Source: Rickettsia typhi (GTDB lineage: Bacteria; Pseudomonadota; Alphaproteobacteria; Rickettsiales; UBA1997). Taken from it: 21,548 bases of DNA. Shown here in pieces: positions 1-7,400 of the stretch. Position 1 is the first letter of the stretch; each line of letters opens with the position of its first letter. The stretch spans positions 1 through 21,548 of the forward strand of contig CAMDOL010000006.1 of NCBI GenBank assembly GCA_945903615.1, written 5' to 3'. Both the position numbers and the translations under genes were made by a program. The notes beneath the pieces were generated by a model. The model ran no database searches, was not told the origin of the DNA, and saw only the letters and a list, made by a program, of their open reading frames with translations.

Positions 1-148
1 TATTTCTGAGGATTTTTTGAGTAGAAATTTCATTACTTTTTGGTGGAATATTTCCATATTTCACCAAAAATAATGGAATTTATGCCAAAAAAGACCAGAA
101 AGATCAATTTTTCTAAAACATTGTTTTAGTTGTTCAGAGGTTCCTTAA
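1..148 (-). repeat. Long palindromic element, copy 1 (cut by window start)
   Basis: This stretch, read on the minus strand, aligns without gaps to bases 9410-9557, with 9 differences over 148 bases by my count. Its right edge is the terminal repeat TTCCTTAA at 141-148. The other arm of the palindrome lies beyond the window start. It contains a 7-bp hairpin (CTAAAAC/GTTTTAG) and a central hairpin built on TTGGTG/CACCAA. No protein is encoded. It looks like a dispersed non-autonomous palindromic (MITE-like) repeat. That label is inference; the repeat itself is seen directly. Confidence 0.85.
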
Positions 149-175
149 AATTTGAGTTAAAACTAAAAAATCTTT

Positions 176-204
176 CTGGATCTCCGATCAAGTCTGGGAT
201 GACA
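176..204. repeat. Degenerate short palindrome, CTGGAT...TGGGATGACA type
   Basis: The segment starts CTGGATCTCC and ends CTGGGATGACA, with an imperfect inverted repeat (ATCTCCGA against TCTGGGAT). The same beginning and end occur around a better hairpin at 21495-21521. Repeats of the form 'tggat-palindrome-atgaca' are common between genes in Rickettsiales and some other proteobacteria, so I read both as members of such a family. Nothing suggests a specific function. Confidence 0.45.
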
Positions 205-260
205 ATAAGAGAGAATTTATTTTTATACCTTAAACTTGAACATTAACAATGTCTTTAATC

Positions 261-389
261 AATTACCGTCGGTTTTAACCGACGGATAGAAGAAGTAACT
301 AATAAAAGGCTTTAGCCCAACATCGCAATTGTTGGGCTAAAGCCCAGTTTTCTTAATCTCTTAACCGTCGGTTAAAACCGACGGCAATT
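261..389. repeat. REP-like triple-hairpin cluster (REPIN-like)
   Basis: Three perfect hairpins lie in 129 bases. Hairpin 1 (266-285) is CCGTCGGTT-TT-AACCGACGG. Hairpin 2 (308-344) has a 15-bp stem, GGCTTTAGCCCAACA pairing with 330-344, and a 7-base loop. Hairpin 3 (365-384) has the same arms as hairpin 1. The outer hairpins with their flanking AATT form an inverted pair (261-285 against 365-389, one mismatch), so the cluster is itself a larger inverted repeat. This resembles REPIN/BIME arrangements of REP sequences, which are moved by IS200/IS605-like (RAYT) transposases in other bacteria. No transposase gene lies in the window. The hairpins are seen; the REPIN label is inference. Confidence 0.7.
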
Positions 390-437
390 AAAAGCAGGGA
401 ATTAAAAGCAGGGAATGAAAAGCGGGGAATGAAAAAG
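386..437. repeat. 14-bp tandem repeat, about 3.7 copies
   Basis: The unit AATTAAAAGCAGGG occurs at 386-399 and 400-413, then as AATGAAAAGCGGGG at 414-427, and then as a partial copy starting AATGAAAAAG. It directly abuts hairpin 3 of the REP-like cluster. It probably reflects slippage. No coding or regulatory role is visible. Confidence 0.7.
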
Positions 438-536
438 AAAAATTATATCAAAAAAAATTTTGATTTCTATTTAATCCTTATTTTTAAGAGTTTTTTTAAG
501 GGTTTTGGTGCTTGGCTAATCGCGTTTAACTAACCC

Positions 537-558
537 AAAAAATTTCTTCTTACGAAGA
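537..558 (-). terminator. Weak candidate terminator after the cfa-like gene
   Basis: On the minus strand, TCTTC-GTAA-GAAGA forms a 5-bp stem whose loop contains the TAA stop codon of the methyltransferase gene, followed by AA and six T residues (542 down to 537). The stem is short and has little GC, so this may be no more than chance in AT-rich DNA. It is the best candidate for ending the three-gene minus-strand operon. Confidence 0.3.
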
Positions 559-1701
559 TTTTACCAAACAATATTGCATAACATCAGTTCTTTGTCCATA
601 AAAGCCCGCAGCGCAGTAAGCTAAATAGAATTGCCATTTGCGGATAAATTCTTGGTTGAAGCCTAAAGTTTTTATTGCGCTCAAATTATTGTTAAAATTT
701 TCTAGCCAAAGTTTTAGGGTTAAAAAATAAGATTGACCGAAGGCAAATTCGTTATCCACCTTTAATCCTTGTGCGGCAGCAAGGTGAGTGAAGATTGATT
801 TGGAGGGCAAAACTCCGCCAGGGAAAATGTGTTTTCTAATAAAATCGGCAGTGGTGGAATATTTTTCGAAGATGTCATCTTTAATGGTGATGGTTTGAAT
901 TATGGCTTTGCCGCCTTCATTTAAGCTGCTTGATACCTTCTTGAAATATTCACTCCAATATTCTTTGCCAACCGCTTCAAACATTTCGATGGAAACTATA
1001 TTGTCAAATTTTTGAGTCTCTAAGCGATAATCTTGCAGAGCGATTTCACCTTTTAAATTCTGGGCTGATAGGCGTTTTTGAGCAAATTCAGCTTGCTTGG
1101 TTGACAAAGTTAAGCCTTTAACAAACTGATCTTGTTTTGCCGCTTCTTCCATAAACCCACCCCATCCGCAGCCAATTTCTAAAATATTTTTTCCTGAATT
1201 TAAGTTGTTTAAAATGCGTTGATATTTATTTTTTTGCGCCAAATTTAAATCGGTTTTTTCATCAAAAATTGCTGAAGAATAAGTCATTGAAGGATCAAGC
1301 CAGATTTGATAAAACTCATTGCTGATATCGTAGTGAAAACTGATATTTTTCTTGCTGCCTGAAAGGGTATTTTTGTTAAATAAATTTTTGATAAAACCCA
1401 AAAAAGAAAAGAAAATATTGCCGTGAAAAATATCTTCCAAATGTTCTTGATTGACTACAAAAAATGAGAGTAGGGCAATTAGATCGTCAGTCTCAAACAA
1501 GCCATCCATATAGCTTTCACCAAAACCAATATCACCAAATTTTACCACCGCATCAATCAAAGCCCAATCTTTTATAACGATATTAGCCTTTAAATCGGAG
1601 TCTGGGTTGCCAATTTCAATTTTGTTATGTTCCGGAGTGGTGATTTCTAAATATCCGCTTTGCGCTTTTTGTAAATAGTTAAAAATTTTATTTTTGAGCA
1701 T
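550..1701 (-). CDS. Cyclopropane-fatty-acid-synthase-family SAM methyltransferase
   Basis: A 383-aa SAM-dependent methyltransferase of the Cfa/Mmas family. Such enzymes transfer the SAM methyl group to the double bond of an unsaturated acyl chain in membrane phospholipid. SAM motif I is LEIGCGWGG (174-182). Other family marks are MTYSSAIF (139-146), SIEMFEAVG (237-245), HIFPGGVLPS (291-300) and SYFLTLKLW (324-332). It is the last gene of a minus-strand operon and its ATG overlaps the end of the DUF1365 gene by 14 bp. Two E. coli Cfa active-site residues differ, as I recall them: Cys139 is Ser (142 or 143 here), and the His of the HTIG segment is Gln269. Glu239 and the Tyr of the bicarbonate site (Tyr325) appear to be kept. 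The product could be a cyclopropane, a methyl-branched or a furan-type fatty acid. The family is sure, the exact product is not. Confidence 0.93.
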   Translation of the reverse strand: MLKNKIFNYLQKAQSGYLEITTPEHNKIEIGNPDSDLKANIVIKDWALIDAVVKFGDIGFGESYMDGLFETDDLIALLSFFVVNQEHLEDIFHGNIFFSFLGFIKNLFNKNTLSGSKKNISFHYDISNEFYQIWLDPSMTYSSAIFDEKTDLNLAQKNKYQRILNNLNSGKNILEIGCGWGGFMEEAAKQDQFVKGLTLSTKQAEFAQKRLSAQNLKGEIALQDYRLETQKFDNIVSIEMFEAVGKEYWSEYFKKVSSSLNEGGKAIIQTITIKDDIFEKYSTTADFIRKHIFPGGVLPSKSIFTHLAAAQGLKVDNEFAFGQSYFLTLKLWLENFNNNLSAIKTLGFNQEFIRKWQFYLAYCAAGFYGQRTDVMQYCLVKSS

Positions 1702-2455
1702 TTTTAGAAATTGTTAAATTGTTATTTAATTTAGGCGGCAAAGGATGATATTTTGCACCTTTAAAAACCCATAGTTTGAAGGCTTGTAAGTGAATTAGAA
1801 AAATAGTTTTAAACATCAAAAACGGCATTTTTAGCAAACTTAAAATTAGGTTTTTATCGCTTAATTTTTGATAAGTGCATTTGAAGGAAGTTGCCAGCTG
1901 CAACTGGTTTTCTGTGTAATAATTAATATAAAAATCGAGCTGATTTTCTTTTGTGACGAAACGAAATTTATAATTGCCTTTATTTTCAAAGAATGGTGAA
2001 ACATGAAATTCTTTTTGAGCGCCAAGCCATTGATTTGAGTGAATTGGTTCAAAGTTTTGATTAAATAATAGATAAGAATGTTTTTGTTTAAAAGTATTGC
2101 GAACTTCAACTAAAGCAGCAATTAAATTTTCTTCTTCATCAAAACCAAGCCAAAAACTAGCTGGGTTGAAGGCATATCCTAAAATGCGTGGATGAGAAAT
2201 TAAGATTATGTTTTTGATGTTGACAATGTGGTTTTTGGCGAAGATTGTTTGGATTTGAGAAAGACAAGAACTTTGATTTAAAATCCAATGATCATAATCA
2301 AAAAAACTAAATAAGTTAAAACGATTAAACGAAAAAAATCTTCCCTTTAACTTTCCCACAAAACCAAGCGGCAAATAAAAATACAAATTATTGTATTCAA
2401 AGCGATTGGCTTTAGGCAAGGTTCTGGCGTGCATCACTTTGCCTTTAAGCAACAT
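1688..2455 (-). CDS. DUF1365 family protein
   Basis: A protein of about 255 aa of the DUF1365 family, whose biochemical role is not established. It is known mainly from its constant company with Cfa-type methyltransferases and FAD oxidoreductases. Family motifs, numbered from the ATG: KGKVMHARTLPKANRF near the start, SHPRILGYAFNPASFW (about 87-102), EVRNTFKQKHSYLL (about 117-130) and KEFHVSPF. Start choice: a TTG at 2485 would overlap the upstream gene by 13 bp. The ATG at 2455 gives an N-terminus (MLLKGKVMHAR) that matches the usual family start (short lead, then GRVMHRR-like) and falls 17 bases after the upstream stop codon. No Shine-Dalgarno sequence helps to decide. Its end overlaps the methyltransferase start, suggesting translational coupling. 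Confidence 0.9.
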   Translation of the reverse strand: MLLKGKVMHARTLPKANRFEYNNLYFYLPLGFVGKLKGRFFSFNRFNLFSFFDYDHWILNQSSCLSQIQTIFAKNHIVNIKNIILISHPRILGYAFNPASFWLGFDEEENLIAALVEVRNTFKQKHSYLLFNQNFEPIHSNQWLGAQKEFHVSPFFENKGNYKFRFVTKENQLDFYINYYTENQLQLATSFKCTYQKLSDKNLILSLLKMPFLMFKTIFLIHLQAFKLWVFKGAKYHPLPPKLNNNLTISKNAQK

Positions 2456-2472
2456 TGGTTTTTGAGGAAGAT

Positions 2473-3729
2473 TTATTTTTGCCAACTTGCTTTTACTCCT
2501 AATTGGTTGGCAACATTTAAAGCGGAAAGCAAACCATCTTCGTGAAATCCATATCTAAAGTGAGCACCGCAAAAATAAACCCCTCGTTTTCCTTGAATTT
2601 CAGGCAATTTTTCTTGAGCCAAAATTGCTTCTAAATCAAAAATTGGATGAGTGTAATTATAAGTTCCAAAAGTTAATTCATCCTTGATTTTGGTGATTGG
2701 ATTAAGAGTCACAAACAGCGGAAATTGCTCAGAAATATTTTGTAAATTATTCATCCAATAACTTAAACTAATTTGGTTTTCTTGATTGGCAGACAAATAA
2801 ACCCAGCTTGCCCAAGCCTTTTTATTGCTGGGCATTTGCGAAAAATCGCAATGCAAAACTGCTTGATTTTGGCTATATTTAAATTTGCTCAAAATTGCTT
2901 TTTCATCTGAATTGGCATCTTGTAAAATTTGCAAAGATTCATCACCGTGACATGCAAAAATCACCTTATCAAATTGATATTTCTGGTCGTTTTTATCAAT
3001 CACAGTAAAGCCAGAATCGCTATTTTGAAAAACCGTTTTAACGCCACAATTTAATTTAATTTTATCGGCAAAATTTTGAGTCGCTCTTTTAATATATTCT
3101 TTTGAGCCGCCTTCAACCGTATACCATTGAGGTTGCTGAGTAACCGTTAAAAGCCCGTGATTATAAAAGAATCTCAAAAAAGTTTTGGCTGGATAATTTT
3201 TCATCAACTCTACTGGGCAACTCCAAATTGCAGCTGTCATTGGCAGAAGATAATATTTTTTAAAATACTCACCAAGATTTAATAAATTGATAAAATTTTC
3301 CAATGTTTGATCGTCAAATTTTTCTGCCTCAACAATTTTGATTGCCGCTTTGTTAAATTTGGCAATATCAAAAAGCATTTTTAAAAACTTTGGACTTAAA
3401 AGATTTTTCTTTTGAGCAAATAATCCAGAAAGGCTTTGCCCAGAATATTCCAAACCGTTTTTAATGCTAATTCCAAAAGACATTTGGCTTTTGATAATTG
3501 GCACTTTTAACTCTTCAAAAAACGGTTTTAAATTGTCATAAGTTTTAAAATTATAAACAATAAAACCAGTATCAACACTGATGATTTGATCAGCATAATC
3601 AATAGTTGCGGTGTTTGCATGACCGCCAACATAATTATTTTTTTCAAACAAGGTTATGTCATATTTTTTATTCAAAAAATAAGCACAGCCAATTCCAGAA
3701 ATGCCTGAGCCGATGATTGCAATTTTCAT
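2473..3729 (-). CDS. FAD-dependent amine-oxidase-like flavoprotein
   Basis: A 418-aa flavoprotein of the NAD(P)/FAD-binding amine oxidase group. The N-terminal dinucleotide fold is MKIAIIGSGISG (GxGxxG at 7-12), with the acidic residue Glu29 and then VGGHANT (34-40). The C-terminal FAD-binding segment is RGVYFCGAHFRYGFHEDGL (from about residue 382). In the known FAD-protein/DUF1365/Cfa clusters of alphaproteobacteria and Pseudomonas it acts on unsaturated or methylated acyl chains. In Rhodobacter sphaeroides and relatives the methyltransferase (UfaM) and a flavoprotein desaturase (UfaD) make furan fatty acids. It is the first gene of the operon and is transcribed away from infC. The substrate here is inferred from context only. 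Confidence 0.92.
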   Translation of the reverse strand: MKIAIIGSGISGIGCAYFLNKKYDITLFEKNNYVGGHANTATIDYADQIISVDTGFIVYNFKTYDNLKPFFEELKVPIIKSQMSFGISIKNGLEYSGQSLSGLFAQKKNLLSPKFLKMLFDIAKFNKAAIKIVEAEKFDDQTLENFINLLNLGEYFKKYYLLPMTAAIWSCPVELMKNYPAKTFLRFFYNHGLLTVTQQPQWYTVEGGSKEYIKRATQNFADKIKLNCGVKTVFQNSDSGFTVIDKNDQKYQFDKVIFACHGDESLQILQDANSDEKAILSKFKYSQNQAVLHCDFSQMPSNKKAWASWVYLSANQENQISLSYWMNNLQNISEQFPLFVTLNPITKIKDELTFGTYNYTHPIFDLEAILAQEKLPEIQGKRGVYFCGAHFRYGFHEDGLLSALNVANQLGVKASWQK

Positions 3730-3917
3730 GATTTTTCAGTTAAAAATAAATTGCTGATTCTGCTTAAAGTGCAATAAATTAACAAGAGATATATTGTCTA
3801 GAATTGCAATTTATAGTGATTGGCAGAAAATCTTTGAAAATTAATATTGCCTATTTATTATCTACGCGGCTTGCCTTTAACTTGGCATCGGCAAATTATC
3901 AATCAAAAAATATATCT
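3730..3917. promoter_or_regulatory. Divergent spacer between the fatty-acid operon and infC
   Basis: This spacer must hold the promoters of both the minus-strand operon and infC. I see a 10-bp perfect palindrome (AATTGCAATT, 3802-3811) and AT-rich tracts, but no pair of -35/-10 boxes that I would defend. The infC reading frame stays open upstream to a TTG at 3804, so part of the spacer could be translated. Confidence 0.4.
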
Positions 3918-4460
3918 GTGAAACAAAACTTCGATAGAAACTCCGACAAAACTCCTGGTAAAAATTTTAAAATTAACGATCAAATCAAAGCAAAAGAAGT
4001 TCGACTGATCAACGAAAATGGTGAGATGATTGGGGTAACCGAAATATCAAAGGCTTTTTCTATGGCAGTTGAGGCCGGTCTAGATTTAGTTGAAGTTTCT
4101 CCTGCTGCTGAGCCACCGGTTTGCAAAATTGCTAATTTTGGCAAGATGAAATATGAAATGCAAAAGAAAGCTGCTGAAGCAAAGAAAAAACAAAAGGTAG
4201 TTGAGACCAAAGAAATCAAGCTTTCAATTAATATTGGCAAAGGTGATTACGATATTAAAATGAAGCACACTATTAAATTTATTGAAAAAGGCGATAAAGT
4301 TAAAATTTCGATCAAAATTAAAGGTCGAGAAATGTCGCATTTGGAATTAGCGGAAAAGATGATGGCAAGCGTTACTGAAGATGTTTCTGCGGTAGCAAAG
4401 TTTGAATCCAACCCAAGACTAGAAGGCAGGCAGATGGCTGGAATTCTAATCAAAAAATAA
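3918..4460 (+). CDS. infC: Translation initiation factor IF-3
   Basis: IF-3 binds the 30S subunit, checks the start codon-anticodon match and prevents premature joining of the 50S subunit. The N-domain carries INDQIKAKEVRLINENGEMIGV and LDLVEVSPAAEPPVCKI. A lysine-rich linker helix follows (about 80-100), then the C-domain with KGDYDIKMKH, IKGREMSH and NPRLEGRQM. From the GTG at 3918 the protein is 180 aa, the length of E. coli IF-3. The frame is also open from a TTG at 3804, which would add 38 residues (218 aa) with no IF-3 likeness, so I prefer GTG. Neither start has a good Shine-Dalgarno sequence. IF-3 genes often use rare start codons for autoregulation, and a non-ATG start fits that. gdh follows after 34 bp. 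Confidence 0.96.
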   Translation: MKQNFDRNSDKTPGKNFKINDQIKAKEVRLINENGEMIGVTEISKAFSMAVEAGLDLVEVSPAAEPPVCKIANFGKMKYEMQKKAAEAKKKQKVVETKEIKLSINIGKGDYDIKMKHTIKFIEKGDKVKISIKIKGREMSHLELAEKMMASVTEDVSAVAKFESNPRLEGRQMAGILIKK

Positions 4461-4494
4461 ATCTTCCAACATTTAAATTATTTAGCTTATTAAT

Positions 4495-7400
4495 ATGCAA
4501 GAAATGCAATCAATTACCAATCAGGTTATTCAACTGGCTGGAAAAAATCAAAATCCTCTAAATCCTCTTCTAGAAAAATATATCCGAATTTTCTTTTCTG
4601 GATCGGTAGGAAAAGATTTTGCTGATTATAAAATTGCTGAATTGCTTGATTCTGCAACTTCTAGTTTTGAGTTTTTTAGTCAAAAGCCTAATAACAATTT
4701 TAAATTAAAAATTTATAACCCAACTCAAGATCAAGATGGTTTTGAGCTGGGATATACAATTTTTAATATTGTTAATGATGATATGCCATTTTTGGTTGAC
4801 TCAGTCGTGATGCAATTTGATAATCTGGGCATTGAAATCAAAAACATTATCCACCCAATTTTAACCACAAAAAGATCTGAAGACGGCAAAGTTATTTCCT
4901 TTTTTAAGGAAAATGATCAGTCCAATGAATCAGTAATGCAGCTGCACTTGGCTAAAATTTCTAACGATCAGATCAGTGTCTTAGAAACCCGCTTATCCGA
5001 AGTATTGGAAAGTGTTAAAATGGCAGTTATGGATTGGCAAGCAATGATAAATTTGGCAAAAAAATCTAGCCAAAATTTAAATGCACAAGGCGCCAAAATC
5101 TCTAATTCACAAAATTCTGCCAATAATGTTAGCTTTGATGTTGCCGAAGCCGTTAGTTTTATTGATTGGGTAACGGACAATAAATTTATTTTCTTAGGTG
5201 CAATTGAGTTCGATATTGAAGTTAAAAGTGGTAAATATAATTACAAAGAAGTTGACGATAGTCGTCTTGGGTCTTACAAATCTGAATATGAAATTACCAA
5301 ACCAACTATTGTAAATGTCTCATCTGAAGAAATTGAGGAAGTAGTTAAAAATCCTTATTTAGTTGAAATTCTTAAATCTCGCTATAAATCACAAATCCAT
5401 CGCTATTCCAACGCTGAAAGAATCAGAATCCAAAAATTTGATAATAATGGAAAAGTAGTTGGAGAATATCGTTTTATCGGTCTTTTCACCTCTTCAGTTT
5501 ATTACCAAAATCCTAAATCAATCCCGATTGTTCGTAAAAAAATTGATCAGGTCATTATTAATTCTGGCTATGGAAAAAACAGCTCAAACTATAAAGATTT
5601 AATATCTACGCTTGAATCCTATCCACGCGATGAACTATTTCAAATTGAGCAAGAGGATCTTTTAAGAATTGCAGTTGGAATCGTTGCAATGTCTGGGCGT
5701 TCATTGGTAAGGATGTTTGTAAGAAATGATAAATTTTCTCGCTTTGTTAGCTGCTTAGTTTTTATTCCGCGTGACAATTTTAACACCTCACTTCGAGAAA
5801 AAATCCAAGATCTTATCGCGAGTTCCTATAACGGTGAAATTTCTGATGTCTTCGTTCAAATTGCTGATTCCAATTTAACTAGATTGCACCTTGTCGTTAG
5901 AACTGATAATGGAATTCCGCAAATTGATTCTGATGTTTTGGAGCAAAAATTAATTAAACTTTGCCGTCTTTGGAATGATGAATTTAAAGATGAAGTCACT
6001 GCTAATTTTTCTAGTGATGAAGCAAAAAAAATTCTTGATTTATACCACAATGCTTTTTCCGTTAGCTACACTAATCGTTTTGACTCTAATGATGCGGTTA
6101 TTGATGTTAAACATATCAACACCAGCCTCGCTTCTGGAAATATCATTTGCGATTTATATCAAACTAAAGAGGTTGCCAAAGATGTTGTTGAGCTAAAACT
6201 TTACAGCCCAGAAAAAAAATTATTACTTTCCAACATAATGCCAATTCTAGATAGTTTTGGTTTTAATGTGGTTTTGGAACACACCTATTCAGTATCTCCA
6301 AAGAAAAATAAGGATGTTTGGATTCACTATTTTAATCTTAACCTAAGCTCTACTGGTGATAAATTAACCGATGAAATTAAGAAGAATTTTATTGAAATGG
6401 TCGGAAAGATTTTTTCAGAAGAAACTAAGGTTGGACATTTAAATCGTCTCGTTGTTGCTTCTGATCTAAACTGGCGCCAAATTTATTTACTTCGTGCTTA
6501 TAGCAAATATCTTTACCAAATTGGTTTGAGATATAGCCAAAATCACCTTTCTGATGTGTTGGTTAAATATCGTGATCTAACTAGATTAATGGTTGAGCTT
6601 TTTGAGATTAAATTTGATCCAGAATTCAATGGTGATCGCACTAAATCAGTTAATGAAATTTCAGCAAAAATTAAAGATGGTTTAAGCAAAGTTTCAGATC
6701 TTGCTGAAGACGCAGTAATCAGAAAGTTCTTCAATATTATTCAAGCAACTTTAAGAACTAACTTTTATCAAAAAGCTGCTGATGGAAAAATTAAAGATTA
6801 CCTTTCTTTCAAATTAAACTCGGCAAAAATTCTTGATATGCCTTTGCCAGTAATGTATGCTGAAATATTTGTGTATGCGGTAAAAGTTGAGGGCGTTCAT
6901 TTAAGAGGTGGAAAAGTTGCTAGAGGTGGCTTGCGTTGGTCAGATCGTCATGATGATTTTAGAACTGAAGTTTTGGGTCTGGTAAAAGCACAAATGACTA
7001 AAAACGCTGTGATTGTTCCGGTTGGTTCTAAAGGTGGCTTTGTAGTTAAAAAACCAATTTCTGGCTTGAGCAGAGAACAAATTCTAGAAAATGGTATTGA
7101 TGCTTACAAAACTTTCCTTCGAGGGCTTCTTGATCTAACTGACAATGTGATTGATGGAGAAATTGTCAACCCTGAAAACGCAATTCGTTATGATGATAAC
7201 GATCCATATCTGGTAGTAGCAGCTGATAAGGGCACGGCAACTTTTTCGGATATTGCCAACAGTATTTCTGCTGAATATAACTTTTGGCTCGGAGATGCTT
7301 TTGCATCAGGTGGGTCAGTTGGTTATGATCACAAAAAAATGGGTATCACCGCCAAAGGTGCGTGGGTAGCGGTTAAAAGGCATTTTGCAGAAATAGGAGT

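Noticed and set aside
386..437. Possible CRISPR array from regularly spaced short repeats
   Set aside because: The repeats are 14 bp, directly tandem with no spacers, and no cas gene is near.
1..549. Remains of a protein gene in the left spacer
   Set aside because: No frame of useful length on either strand; the stretch is accounted for by repeats plus AT-rich filler.
3804..3917. A separate upstream leader peptide gene before infC
   Set aside because: The frame is continuous with infC, with no stop codon between, so it can only be an N-terminal extension, not an independent peptide.
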